Position numbers and translations under genes: made by a program
The notes under the pieces: generated by a model
The model's input: only the letters and a program-made list of their open reading frames with translations
Databases searched by the model: none
What the model was told of the DNA's origin: nothing
Shown: piece after piece, positions 51,501 to 60,656 of the stretch
How the letters are laid out: each line of letters begins with the position of its first letter
Position numbering within the stretch: the stretch's first letter is position 1
Source of the DNA: Haematobia irritans
Taxonomy: Eukaryota > Arthropoda > Insecta > Diptera > Muscidae
Direction: 5' to 3'
Assembly: GCF_050003625.1 (NCBI RefSeq)
Contig: NC_134400.1
Span: forward strand, 66,048,126-66,112,125
DNA: 64,000 nucleotides

Positions 51501-51859
51501 GTGTCGCATGGGGGCAACTTTAATGAATGAACGAAATTTTGAGGCAGTGTTTCAGAAGTTGAACCTTGTTGGTTTCGAGAACAAATGAGAAGCATAATTT
51601 TTTCTTTAGCCGATTGATAATTTTTACTCGCTTCATCGAACTTTTTCCCACATGAATCATTGAAATCATGATCATCCTTATCGTCCTCTAATACTAACCC
51701 CTCATAACTTGAAAGCACAAGCGACCACCTTCGCTCTAATTCCAAATCCTTTATCTCCAATAATTGCGTTGTTACTTCATTACCATCTATGCAAGCAATT
51801 CCTTTGCAAAACGAAACAACTTGATGGTAGTCGAAAAGAAATTTTCTCCTAGCAGCCAT
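48557..51859 (-). CDS. gag-pol: BEL ORF1, left unit: Gag, protease, RT, RNase H start, 1100 aa
   Basis: Residues 110-270 are the DUF1759-type Pao Gag (PFEGGYSKWPAFRDIFTAVF; LYHLRGKTRGEAFEIVK). Zinc knuckles at about 325-390 (CKRCRQKH, CLNCLSPGHFKKDC, CLKCNGKHH). Protease near 470: RALLDSGSEKSFISKRM (DSG active site), ending with IDLIIGSDYLP and SHFGWYLFGPA. RT: VRVVFNASKKT, FNGDIQKMYRQIWV, the catalytic box YVDDILSGG near 880, KLFDPLGWIGP. RNase H begins HGFSDASEKAYCAAIYIR and ends LKKLTVPK-TAA. The ATG at 51859 opens MAARRKFLF; no longer frame exists upstream. Confidence 0.93.
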   Translation of the reverse strand: MAARRKFLFDYHQVVSFCKGIACIDGNEVTTQLLEIKDLELERRWSLVLSSYEGLVLEDDKDDHDFNDSCGKKFDEASKNYQSAKEKIMLLICSRNQQGSTSETLPQNFVHSLKLPPCDTPPFEGGYSKWPAFRDIFTAVFGNHPHLSPAQKLYHLRGKTRGEAFEIVKKFELVDANFHLAWEALKNRYENRRILVNQQMKKLFGIPTVQNESPKSIRQIQSSVSDSLSIFKTYDIDVDNWDPFIIHLVSSKIPDETLRAWEDSLTDHKELPSWKQMDGFLSNRIEKLETIIDFRKPNQRDSHNSRSHSFYVTEEENSKRNFCKRCRQKHSLMICKYFKELSPKNRVRYAMSNKYCLNCLSPGHFKKDCASSKLCLKCNGKHHTMLHVEIGTSGENSKSSSKSGVVIPREEAQPSTSTNSRRENSFLNTAEPVDEVNAFFSQGEGATILPTARVELEHGGDRVVVRALLDSGSEKSFISKRMQQRLQIPIEYNNSQISGLGGNVVGISKGDCCLKLHSQHSDFKICIKALVVTSLAHFLPSRPIRAKILENVKHLDLADPYFYKPAPIDLIIGSDYLPFINRKGVVLPILNGIEARESHFGWYLFGPASTEPINSFSTFVSFTEENALHDQLKKFWEIEEVERSPTQSDEDSYCEELYRSTTYRESDGRYVVRLPFKKEYPSNISLGSSRHMALAQYCRMEKNLNKTPELKSEYDNVLREYVSLNHMTISSDHCNADMNYFLPYHAVIRPDSKTTKVRVVFNASKKTTSGFSLNDVLYSGPILQRDLMKVVLNWRYYKYVFNGDIQKMYRQIWVHKDDQRYQQILFRFSAERPIEPYRPKTVTFGINASPFLAIRTLVQLSYDCKQEYPKASDILQKETYVDDILSGGHSLEETKNKQIQVQRALLSAGFPLKKLTSNHISLLQNWPRENLLSEEFLKIEEQSSMKALGIRWNAVTDSFFYAIDPVKIDEYITKRKILSCIAKLFDPLGWIGPTIIKAKVLMQELWQEKTEWDEVVPPHIFNKWSSFTEDLQSIPMINIDRWVNFSPHANVQIHGFSDASEKAYCAAIYIRTTDSDNSIHSHLLVAKTKVVPLKKLTVPK

Positions 51860-54058
51860 AATGTATATTAAAATTCACGTTTCTCCTTTTAATTTTTTCG
51901 AAAAGTAATTTCTCTCGTGGAATTTGAAAAATAGAAATGCAAAAAAGTCTTTTCACTATTTTCTATAAATTTGATATCTGAAGTTTATGAATATTACGAC
52001 GAAATTTTCAAAAGTCAATAATTATTTTTATTTTTGTATATGTTTGCCTTTTTACAGTAAAACGCGAAGAAAACTGGTAAATATCGATTTACCATGATAA
52101 ATTTCAATTTGTGTCTTTACTCAGTAGATATTCTGGTATCAATTTTAATCCCGCACGGATTTTATTTTTCATGCCCCTGTGGCAACTCTTTCCCAAAAGT
52201 CAAGAAAGTTCTTTCAATTCTTTCTTTATTTGCCGTTCGCTCAAATAACGGTATGATCAATAATTATGTATAACAAAACATAAACAGAACTGACCTTTAC
52301 TGTACACCGATTGTCTTATATTTTAGCATAAACAAATTCGTTGCATAGCTCACTTGCTTGTCCACACGGCCCTTTAAGTCTTTCTTTCTCAAATGTAGAA
52401 CAACAACATTCGAGTAGGCATATAAGAATATTCACTGATTGTCCACATACCCATTTTCGTTTTTCAAATGCATACAACAACAACTACGTAGCCGAAAAAA
52501 TTTGGAGTTTCTCCACTGCTTGCCCGCGCGGCAGCTTTTTTGTTGCACACACAGAATTACCGAACGAAAGAACAACAACAATAATGTATGTAACGTTTGC
52601 CAAAATGACAATAGCCAATACCGATAATGATCAGAAAATTTTCTTTCCAAAATTTGTCCCTATTAGCGTCACGATTCCATCAAATATGTTTTATCGATAA
52701 TATTAAATAAATTTGCTCACTCACCAAAATTGTATTTCAATTGGAATACGAAATTTCTTTTCCGTGGGGGATTCTAAAGTTGAGATCGTTACGGCAACTC
52801 CGTTAACGTAGCGGGACTATTGAATTTTATGTATTTGCTTAAAGCTTTTGCAAATTCATTTATTTTAATTGAACAATTATAACTATCTCGCTATTGAAAT
52901 ATTCCACTGTATGTTTTTATTCGGCTTTAATTTTCAGTCACTTTTAACCGGCACTTTTGTCTTCTATTTAATTTTGCAAATTTTGACAGTAATTAACCAC
53001 AATTTCTATAGCCATTGATTTTAGTTTTTTCCGTCGTCAATTATTTTGAAAACCTGTGTTTATTTTACACCATTCACTTTATTATTATTTTTCAAAAAAC
53101 CACGATATATTTAAAAATTTCTTTCAATTTATTTTTTCCGTCCGATCAACTCCGCGTTTGAAATTTTTTGATTTCTTTTCTTCGACATACGACATCAGCA
53201 TATGTGTGTGTGTGTACTTGCAACGAAAACACAAGTGTGGCTTACATTAGCCAACATAATAGGTCCAACAAAATTCGTTGCATGAATTAAGCTTGAATTC
53301 TATTTGAAATGCATTAGAATGGTGTTAATTACGTTTGACTTTAATTTTAAATTTGGTAAATTCTTTGTTAATGTTTGAATTATTGTGATATGAATATCGA
53401 TGACATTAGGAATATTATTGTTGTATTCAATGGTTGTTCTAAGTTCTTTCGAATTAACAAAGCGTAATGACAGAAATTTGTTGTTGTTGTTTTCTCTTTG
53501 GTGAGGAATAAAATAAAACCGCTTAATTTCTTCGCGAAATCGAATATATTTATTTGTTCGGGAATGGATAATGAAATTTTTTACTGTACTTTACTGAAAA
53601 TTTATAATCGGGGAACTACGTTGTTGTCTTCTTTTGTTGCTGTGGGAGCATTGGTAGCCAAGAAAATCGATGTGAACAAATAATTTCGGGAATTAAAATG
53701 ATATTTCTCTGTTGTCATAAGTTATCCACGAGTTGTTTTCCCTATTCTCACTCATCAAAGAACCAAAAAACCAATTTGTACTCACCCAATCTTCTTCTCT
53801 TATTTACGTAATGTGCACTTTTGCCTTGTTGACTGCCTGGACTTTGTCCTTTGGAAATGTCGTCTTTGTTCACCTTTTTGCGTTGAATTCTGATATGACA
53901 GCTCGATGCCTTCTCGAGGAATTGTTTCCACTGCTTCTCAGCGAATTTTTATAGTTAATCTTTGATGGGTTCAGGAACTGTTTCTCCTTTTTTGGTTTTT
54001 CGCAAACCACGATGATTCACCTTCTCCTAACACCAATTAGGAGGTTTGAAGGACCATA
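51860..54058 (-). other. BEL 2.2-kb leader, left unit, with primer site and splice donors
   Basis: Primer-binding site at 54039-54056 (minus TGGTCCTTCAAACCTCCT), two bases from the LTR. Two strong donors on the minus strand: G|GTGAGTAC (intron would begin 53785) and TTTTG|GTGAGTGAG (begins 52724). No ORF above 75 codons on the sense strand. The length is unusual for BEL elements and fits an intron-bearing leader. Confidence 0.7.
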
Positions 54059-54531
54059 TGTAAAGGCGCCTTTTAACCAAGAGTGGATGGGTCAAAAGGG
54101 CCTTTTGGGGGGTTTTTCTAGATTCACTAGAAGTACGATGCACTTGATTCGACAAGTGAACTTTTCTCTTAGGAGGCGCTTGGCCTAAACCTTTCCCAAA
54201 TAAAAAGGTAATTGAACTTCAATTCAATAACAATTTATTGGTGGCCAGTATGACCTGGTTGACTTCAGTTACAAAACTTAACTAACTAAAAATTCATTTA
54301 TGTTGAAAAAAGGAATAGAATGAACGGTATTTATATGATGATGAAAAGCAAAAGTTAATGAAAAGAAAATATAATAAATGAACCAACAAATATAAAGGGT
54401 AAATGTAATGCATAAAGTAAATAGAATAATAATGGAGATAATAATAAAATACTGGTTCGAAACCAAAATCGCTCTTCGTGAGCAAGTAGAGATGTCGTTC
54501 AAAGATCTTTATTGTTGAACTCGGTTCAACA
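54059..54531 (-). repeat. BEL LTR 2, 473 bp, shared by both units
   Basis: 5' LTR of the left unit and 3' LTR of the right unit. Identical by eye to LTR 3. No target duplication at its edges, as expected for an LTR made by recombination. Confidence 0.95.
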
Positions 54532-55363
54532 TATTCCGGCCGCGGCGAGGTAGCATAATTGGGTACTTAGCTTCATGACTGAGACATGCACATCCCATCC
54601 AGACTCCGTGGATTACCCAGCCAAAGTGTGTTGCTTGTGCGATCGGCAGTGAAGAATTCTCTTTGATGAATCCACGCGTCTTAATGCGTTGCCAGGATTT
54701 CTTGCCAATAATGACATCAACTTTACTTTCAGCATGAAAGTTTTCATGAGCCAGGGGTAAGAATTTACTGAAGTGGGCTCGTAGCCGAGTATCGTTAATC
54801 GGTTCGATTGGTGGAATATCAAATGATTGTTTTAAGGGTAGAATGAAATCAAACTTTGGCCCCATGCTGTGTATCATAAATCTACCAAACGGCTCTCCAT
54901 CTTCGTTATAGGTGGCTTTGAAACCAGGAAATTTATTGGCAACATTCCATAGCATGGCGGAATGCTCGAAGTTGGACAATACTAGGAACGTCAACACTTC
55001 ACTGTAATCTTGGTAATGTACGTTGGCTTGAAATAGTGCAGGTACAACTACTGGTGTTTGCGGTGTTACTAGACAGTATTCATTTTTGGCAGCTGGGCGG
55101 CGGGAATTCTCCTCATTATTTGGAATTGTACGAGGCACTTGCTCTCCATTCGGGTCAATATGAAGCAGGGCATGGTGAACTGAAGCACAATATCGGCATC
55201 GCTCGAAGCTGTAGCACTGGTCGACAGTGTGAGTGTGGGCGAGGCAGTTAATACACATATTTTGCTTCTCTACTGATTTTCGTCGCAGCGCGGGACTGAG
55301 TGCCATGAAATATTTACAATATTTCAGCTGGTGGTTCATCTTGCATAGGTGACATGTAGGCAT
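54509..55363 (-). CDS. BEL ORF3, right unit, 284 aa
   Basis: Same protein as at 45712 with one visible change in the KYFMALSP / KYFLALSP linker. Identical start context with the TTTCTTTCTTTCTTTC tract and AG, and the stop again lies inside LTR 2. Both units therefore keep an intact frame. Confidence 0.88.
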   Translation of the reverse strand: MPTCHLCKMNHQLKYCKYFMALSPALRRKSVEKQNMCINCLAHTHTVDQCYSFERCRYCASVHHALLHIDPNGEQVPRTIPNNEENSRRPAAKNEYCLVTPQTPVVVPALFQANVHYQDYSEVLTFLVLSNFEHSAMLWNVANKFPGFKATYNEDGEPFGRFMIHSMGPKFDFILPLKQSFDIPPIEPINDTRLRAHFSKFLPLAHENFHAESKVDVIIGKKSWQRIKTRGFIKENSSLPIAQATHFGWVIHGVWMGCACLSHEAKYPIMLPRRGRNMLNRVQQ

Positions 55364-55369
55364 TTTGAT

Positions 55370-55395
55370 TCTGAAAAGAGAAAGAAAGAAAGAAA
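55370..55395 (-). promoter_or_regulatory. Splice acceptor before ORF3, right unit
   Basis: Counterpart of 46573-46598, 8797 bp away and unchanged; AG ends at 55371, seven bases before the ATG. Confidence 0.7.
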
Positions 55396-55439
55396 TGCAT
55401 ACAAATGGTTCAATGGTTTTTTCATGAGTGATTGAGAAA

Positions 55440-57353
55440 CTATTGTGGAGTCGTGACTAGGGATTGTTGCGAAAAGTTCGAAGATTGGTTTGGTAAAATG
55501 CAAAGTTTCACGATGGGTCGCGTTATAACTCCAGCTTTAGTTAAAACGTCCGCAACTCTCACATTATTATCATTCCCGTAGAATAATTTGACTACACGTC
55601 CCAAGCGCCAGTCGGTGGGGGGTAATAAGTCATCTTTGACTATAACCAAATCATTTTCTTTTATGTTGTTTTTTGTAGTCTTCCATTTTAATCGTCGCTG
55701 CAACTCAGTGATGTACTCATTTTTCCATCGTTGGGCAAATGTTCGTTGCAGAACTTTCAGACGCTGCCATCTGGATAATAGTGTAATATTTGATTCTGAA
55801 GATGTAACAGTCATATCAGGTGGTGCTATTATGGGGGCTCCTCGTAGGAAATGGCCTGGGGTTAATGGGTTCAATTCAGTAGGACTTTCCGAGATTGCAG
55901 TTAGAGGACGTGAATTCAAGATTGATTCGATGGTAACAAGCAGGGTTGTAAATTCCTCGAAGGTAAATGTCTGGTTTGCAGCAATCTTCTTGAGGTGCAT
56001 CTTCATGCTTTTAACCGCTGCCTCCCATATACCGCCCATGTGAGGAGCATATGGGGGTATAAACGACCAGCTAAATCCATGAATAGCATATTTCTCCGCG
56101 AGGGCTTTAAGAAATTCTTGGTGTTCTTTAAGCAACTTATAGCTTGCTCCTACAAAATTTCGACCATTGTCGGAAAATATTGTCTTCGGAAGACCGCGTC
56201 TTCCTACAAACCGTGCGAAGGTTGCAACAAAGGCATTTGATGATAAATCGGAACACGATTCCAAATGGACAGCTTTTGTTGCGAAGCAAACAAATACTGC
56301 TGCGTAACCTTTTATTATTTTAGAATTCCTGACCGTTGATGTACGCAAATTAAAAGGTCCGGCAAAATCCACGCCAGTGTACGTAAAAGGCAATGAGAAT
56401 TGAACACGCTCGGCTGGTAAAGATGCCATCAGCTGATTTTGCATACGATGTTTGAAGATAGTACATTGTGTACAATTTCGTATACACTTTCGTATAAGGT
56501 TTTTTACTCGTGGTACATAATATATTTGCCGAAGAGCGCGTAGCATTACGTGGTGTTCGGAGTGAAGAAGGACCTTGTGGGTGAAACTAATTAGAAGCTC
56601 GGTGAGTTTTGATTTTTCTGGCAATATGATTGGATGCATTTCATCGTATCGTAGACCAGAATTCGAAAGTCGACCTCCAACGCGTAGTAATCCATTTCCG
56701 TCCAAAAAAGGAGTTACCGTAAGAAGTCTGCTTTTCTTACTTATTGGTCGCTTTTTGAGCAAATTTTGTATTTCGTTGACAAAAAAACTATGTTGGGCTA
56801 GAGATGTAAGACGCAATTTTACATATTGAATTTCATCTTGGCTCAAGAGTAGGCGATTTGAAATTACTTCTTTTTTGCAGGATTTAATAAATCGAAACAC
56901 GTAGCTTAAAACACGTAGACAACGATTCAATGAAGAAAACCTTTGAATAATATCTTCGTCGATAACTTTTATATGAAAAGATGAGACTCGTTTTGTCTCT
57001 AAGTCAGTAGGTTCAAACGCTCGTGGTTTTGGCCAATTTTCCATTGATTGCGATAGCCAAGGTGGTCCATGCCACCAAAGTTTAGAGTGTGCTAACTCTC
57101 GAGGAGAACATCCCCGAGATCCCAGATCAGCTGGATTATCTTTTGTACTCACATACTTCCATTGATTCACATTGGCAATGCTAAGAATTTCTGTAACCTT
57201 ATTTGCTACAAAGGTTTTCAAAGTTTGTGGTGATTTTTGTAGCCATCCCAAAACTATGGCTGAATCTGTCCACAAAATCAAATCATATTCAAAAGTAATC
57301 TCACGAATTACGACCTCTAATAGCTTCGTGAGCAATCGTGCTCCACATAATTC
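55440..57353 (-). CDS. pol: BEL ORF2, right unit: RNase H end and integrase
   Basis: Identical protein to 46643-48556 as far as I can see, with all three integrase acidic residues and zinc ligands kept. Preceded by the same in-frame TAA at 57354-57356. One silent difference lies near 55873. Confidence 0.92.
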   Translation of the reverse strand, partial: ELCGARLLTKLLEVVIREITFEYDLILWTDSAIVLGWLQKSPQTLKTFVANKVTEILSIANVNQWKYVSTKDNPADLGSRGCSPRELAHSKLWWHGPPWLSQSMENWPKPRAFEPTDLETKRVSSFHIKVIDEDIIQRFSSLNRCLRVLSYVFRFIKSCKKEVISNRLLLSQDEIQYVKLRLTSLAQHSFFVNEIQNLLKKRPISKKSRLLTVTPFLDGNGLLRVGGRLSNSGLRYDEMHPIILPEKSKLTELLISFTHKVLLHSEHHVMLRALRQIYYVPRVKNLIRKCIRNCTQCTIFKHRMQNQLMASLPAERVQFSLPFTYTGVDFAGPFNLRTSTVRNSKIIKGYAAVFVCFATKAVHLESCSDLSSNAFVATFARFVGRRGLPKTIFSDNGRNFVGASYKLLKEHQEFLKALAEKYAIHGFSWSFIPPYAPHMGGIWEAAVKSMKMHLKKIAANQTFTFEEFTTLLVTIESILNSRPLTAISESPTELNPLTPGHFLRGAPIIAPPDMTVTSSESNITLLSRWQRLKVLQRTFAQRWKNEYITELQRRLKWKTTKNNIKENDLVIVKDDLLPPTDWRLGRVVKLFYGNDNNVRVADVLTKAGVITRPIVKLCILPNQSSNFSQQSLVTTPQ

Positions 57354-60300
57354 TTATTTTGGTACGGTGAGCTTTTTTAAGGGAACAACTTTTGTCTTCG
57401 CGACAAGAAGATGAGAGTGAATCGAGTTATCTGAATCGGTGGTTCGTATGTAGATAGCCGCGCAGTAGGCTTTTTCCGAAGCGTCGGAAAATCCGTGGAT
57501 TTGAACATTTGCGTGAGGAGAAAAATTGACCCATCGGTCTATATTAATCATAGGAATGGATTGGAGATCTTCCGTGAATGACGACCACTTATTAAAAATG
57601 TGCGGTGGGACCACTTCGTCCCATTCTGTTTTCTCCTGCCACAATTCTTGCATCAAGACTTTAGCCTTAATTATTGTTGGTCCTATCCAACCCAGCGGAT
57701 CGAACAATTTTGCGATGCAAGATAGTATTTTCCTTTTCGTTATATATTCATCGATTTTAACTGGATCGATAGCGTAGAAAAAGGAATCCGTAACCGCATT
57801 CCAACGAATGCCAAGTGCTTTCATGGAACTTTGTTCTTCGATTTTTAGAAATTCTTCGCTAAGAAGATCTTCCCGGGGCCAGTTTTGAAGAAGAGAAATA
57901 TGATTTGATGTCAATTTCTTTAAAGGAAATCCCGCGGAGAGTAAAGCCCTCTGGACTTGGATCTGTTTATTTTTCGTCTCTTCGAGAGAATGTCCGCCAG
58001 AAAGGATGTCGTCTACGTAGGTCTCTTTTTGCAAAATGTCGGATGCTTTGGGATATTCTTGCTTGCAGTCGTAACTCAATTGTACTAGTGTCCTAATCGC
58101 GAGGAATGGGGATGCATTAATGCCGAAAGTGACTGTCTTTGGTCTGTATGGCTCTATGGGGCGTTCTGCAGAAAATCGAAATAAAATTTGTTGGTAACGT
58201 TGGTCATCTTTATGTACCCAAATTTGGCGGTACATTTTCTGTATGTCCCCATTAAAAACATACTTGTAGTATCGCCAATTTAAAACTACCTTCATCAAAT
58301 CCCTTTGCAAAATTGGTCCAGAATATAATACGTCGTTTAATGAAAATCCGCTCGTAGTCTTTTTCGACGCGTTAAAGACGACCCTTACTTTCGTCGTTTT
58401 GCTGTCTGGGCGAATCACAGAATGGTATGGCAAAAAATAATTCATGTCTGCATTGCAGTGATCAGAAGAAATCGTCATATGATTCAGTGAAACGTATTCT
58501 CGGAGAACATTGTCGTACTCCGACTTCAATTCTGGAGTTTTGTTCAGATTCTTCTCCATGCGGCAATATTGGGCCAAAGCCATATGTCTCGAAGACCCTA
58601 AGGAAATATTACTCGGATATTCCTTCTTAAATGGCAGTCTCACAACATATCGGCCGTCTGACTCGCGATATGTAGTGGACCTATAAAGTTCTTCGCAATA
58701 AGAGTCCTCGTCTGATTGAGTTGGAGATCTTTCCACCTCCTCGATTTCCCAAAATTTTTTCAGTTGATCGTGAAGAGCATTCTCTTCAGTGAAAGAGACA
58801 AACGTTGAAAATGAATTTATGGGCTCAGTGCTCGCTGGGCCAAATAAGTACCACCCGAAGTGCGACTCTCGAGCCTCAATGCCATTTAGAATTGGAAGTA
58901 CTACACCTTTCCTATTGATGAATGGAAGGTAATCGCTGCCGATAATTAAATCAATTGGTGCTGGTTTATAAAAGTATGGATCCGCAAGATCTAAATGTTT
59001 CACATTTTCCAGAATTTTCGCACGTATAGGCCTCGAAGGCAAGAAATGGGCCAGGCTTGTCACAACCAAGGCTTTTATACAGATCTTGAAATCTGAATGT
59101 TGTGAATGGAGCTTTAAACAACAATCCCCCTTGGAAATGCCTACAACATTACCACCAAGTCCCGATATCTGGGAATTATTATACTCGATTGGAATTTGCA
59201 GTCTCTGCTGCATTCGTTTTGAAATGAAGCTTTTTTCGGACCCGGAGTCCAGAAGTGCCCGCACTACAACTCTGTCACCACCATGTTCAAGCTCAACACG
59301 AGCAGTTGGGAGAATGGTCGCACCCTCACCCTGTGAGAAAAAAGCATTTACTTCATCGACTGGCTCAGCAGTATTTAGAAACGAATTTTCACGTCTAGAA
59401 TTTGTAGATGTAGATGGCTGTGCCTCTTCGCGAGGAATTACTACACCTGACTTTGAAGAAGATTTAGAGTTTTCCCCCGATGTTCCTATTTCAACATGCA
59501 GCATTGTGTGGTGCTTTCCATTACATTTCAAGCACAGTTTTGAACTTGCGCAATCTTTTTTGAAGTGTCCAGGCGATAAACAATTTAAACAATATTTATT
59601 AGACATGGCATAGCGTACTCTATTTTTTGGAGATAATTCTTTAAAATATTTGCATATCATAAGCGAATGTTTCTGACGACATCTCTTGCAGAAATTTCTC
59701 TTTGAATTTTCTTCTTCGGTAACGTAAAACGAATGTGATCTGGAATTGTGACTATCCCTCTGATTAGGCTTTCGGAAATCGATAATAGTTTCTAGTTTTT
59801 CTATTCTATTCGATAGAAATCCATCCATCTGTTTCCACGAAGGCAATTCCTTGTGGTCGGTCAAGGAATCTTCCCATGCCCTAAGTGTCTCGTCAGGAAT
59901 CTTAGACGACACTAAATGAATAATGAAAGGATCCCAATTGTCCACATCGATGTCATAAGTTTTAAAAATTGAAAGACTGTCGCTGACAGAACTCTGAATT
60001 TGCCGAATCGACTTAGGAGATTCATTTTGTACTGTTGGTATTCCAAAAAGTTTCTTCATTTGCTGGTTTACCAAAATTCGCCGATTTTCATACCTGTTTT
60101 TCAAGGCCTCCCATGCCAAATGAAAGTTTGCATCGACTAATTCAAATTTTTTCACTATTTCGAATGCCTCACCCCTTGTTTTACCGCGTAGATGATATAA
60201 TTTTTGGGCTGGCGATAGATGAGGATGATTTCCAAAAACGGCAGTAAAAATATCTCTAAATGCAGGCCATTTAGAGTATCCCCCCTCGAAGGGTGGAGTG

Positions 60301-60656
60301 TCGCATGGGGGCAACTTTAATGAATGAACGAAATTTTGAGGCAGTGTTTCAGAAGTTGAACCTTGTTGGTTTCGAGAACAAATGAGAAGCATAATTTTTT
60401 CTTTAGCCGATTGATAATTTTTACTCGCTTCATCGAACTTTTTCCCACATGAATCATTGAAATCATGATCATCCTTATCGTCCTCTAATACTAACCCCTC
60501 ATAACTTGAAAGCACAAGCGACCACCTTCGCTCTAATTCCAAATCCTTTATCTCCAATAATTGCGTTGTTACTTCATTACCATCTATGCAAGCAATTCCT
60601 TTGCAAAACGAAACAACTTGATGGTAGTCGAAAAGAAATTTTCTCCTAGCAGCCAT
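57354..60656 (-). CDS. gag-pol: BEL ORF1, right unit: Gag, protease, RT, RNase H start, 1100 aa
   Basis: Same architecture as 48557-51859. Two substitutions noticed: YHSVIRPD against YHAVIRPD, and WPREDLLSEE against WPRENLLSEE, both in RT but outside catalytic boxes. DSG protease and YVDD RT motifs are intact. Ends at the same TAA after LKKLTVPK. Confidence 0.93.
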   Translation of the reverse strand: MAARRKFLFDYHQVVSFCKGIACIDGNEVTTQLLEIKDLELERRWSLVLSSYEGLVLEDDKDDHDFNDSCGKKFDEASKNYQSAKEKIMLLICSRNQQGSTSETLPQNFVHSLKLPPCDTPPFEGGYSKWPAFRDIFTAVFGNHPHLSPAQKLYHLRGKTRGEAFEIVKKFELVDANFHLAWEALKNRYENRRILVNQQMKKLFGIPTVQNESPKSIRQIQSSVSDSLSIFKTYDIDVDNWDPFIIHLVSSKIPDETLRAWEDSLTDHKELPSWKQMDGFLSNRIEKLETIIDFRKPNQRDSHNSRSHSFYVTEEENSKRNFCKRCRQKHSLMICKYFKELSPKNRVRYAMSNKYCLNCLSPGHFKKDCASSKLCLKCNGKHHTMLHVEIGTSGENSKSSSKSGVVIPREEAQPSTSTNSRRENSFLNTAEPVDEVNAFFSQGEGATILPTARVELEHGGDRVVVRALLDSGSEKSFISKRMQQRLQIPIEYNNSQISGLGGNVVGISKGDCCLKLHSQHSDFKICIKALVVTSLAHFLPSRPIRAKILENVKHLDLADPYFYKPAPIDLIIGSDYLPFINRKGVVLPILNGIEARESHFGWYLFGPASTEPINSFSTFVSFTEENALHDQLKKFWEIEEVERSPTQSDEDSYCEELYRSTTYRESDGRYVVRLPFKKEYPSNISLGSSRHMALAQYCRMEKNLNKTPELKSEYDNVLREYVSLNHMTISSDHCNADMNYFLPYHSVIRPDSKTTKVRVVFNASKKTTSGFSLNDVLYSGPILQRDLMKVVLNWRYYKYVFNGDIQKMYRQIWVHKDDQRYQQILFRFSAERPIEPYRPKTVTFGINASPFLAIRTLVQLSYDCKQEYPKASDILQKETYVDDILSGGHSLEETKNKQIQVQRALLSAGFPLKKLTSNHISLLQNWPREDLLSEEFLKIEEQSSMKALGIRWNAVTDSFFYAIDPVKIDEYITKRKILSCIAKLFDPLGWIGPTIIKAKVLMQELWQEKTEWDEVVPPHIFNKWSSFTEDLQSIPMINIDRWVNFSPHANVQIHGFSDASEKAYCAAIYIRTTDSDNSIHSHLLVAKTKVVPLKKLTVPK

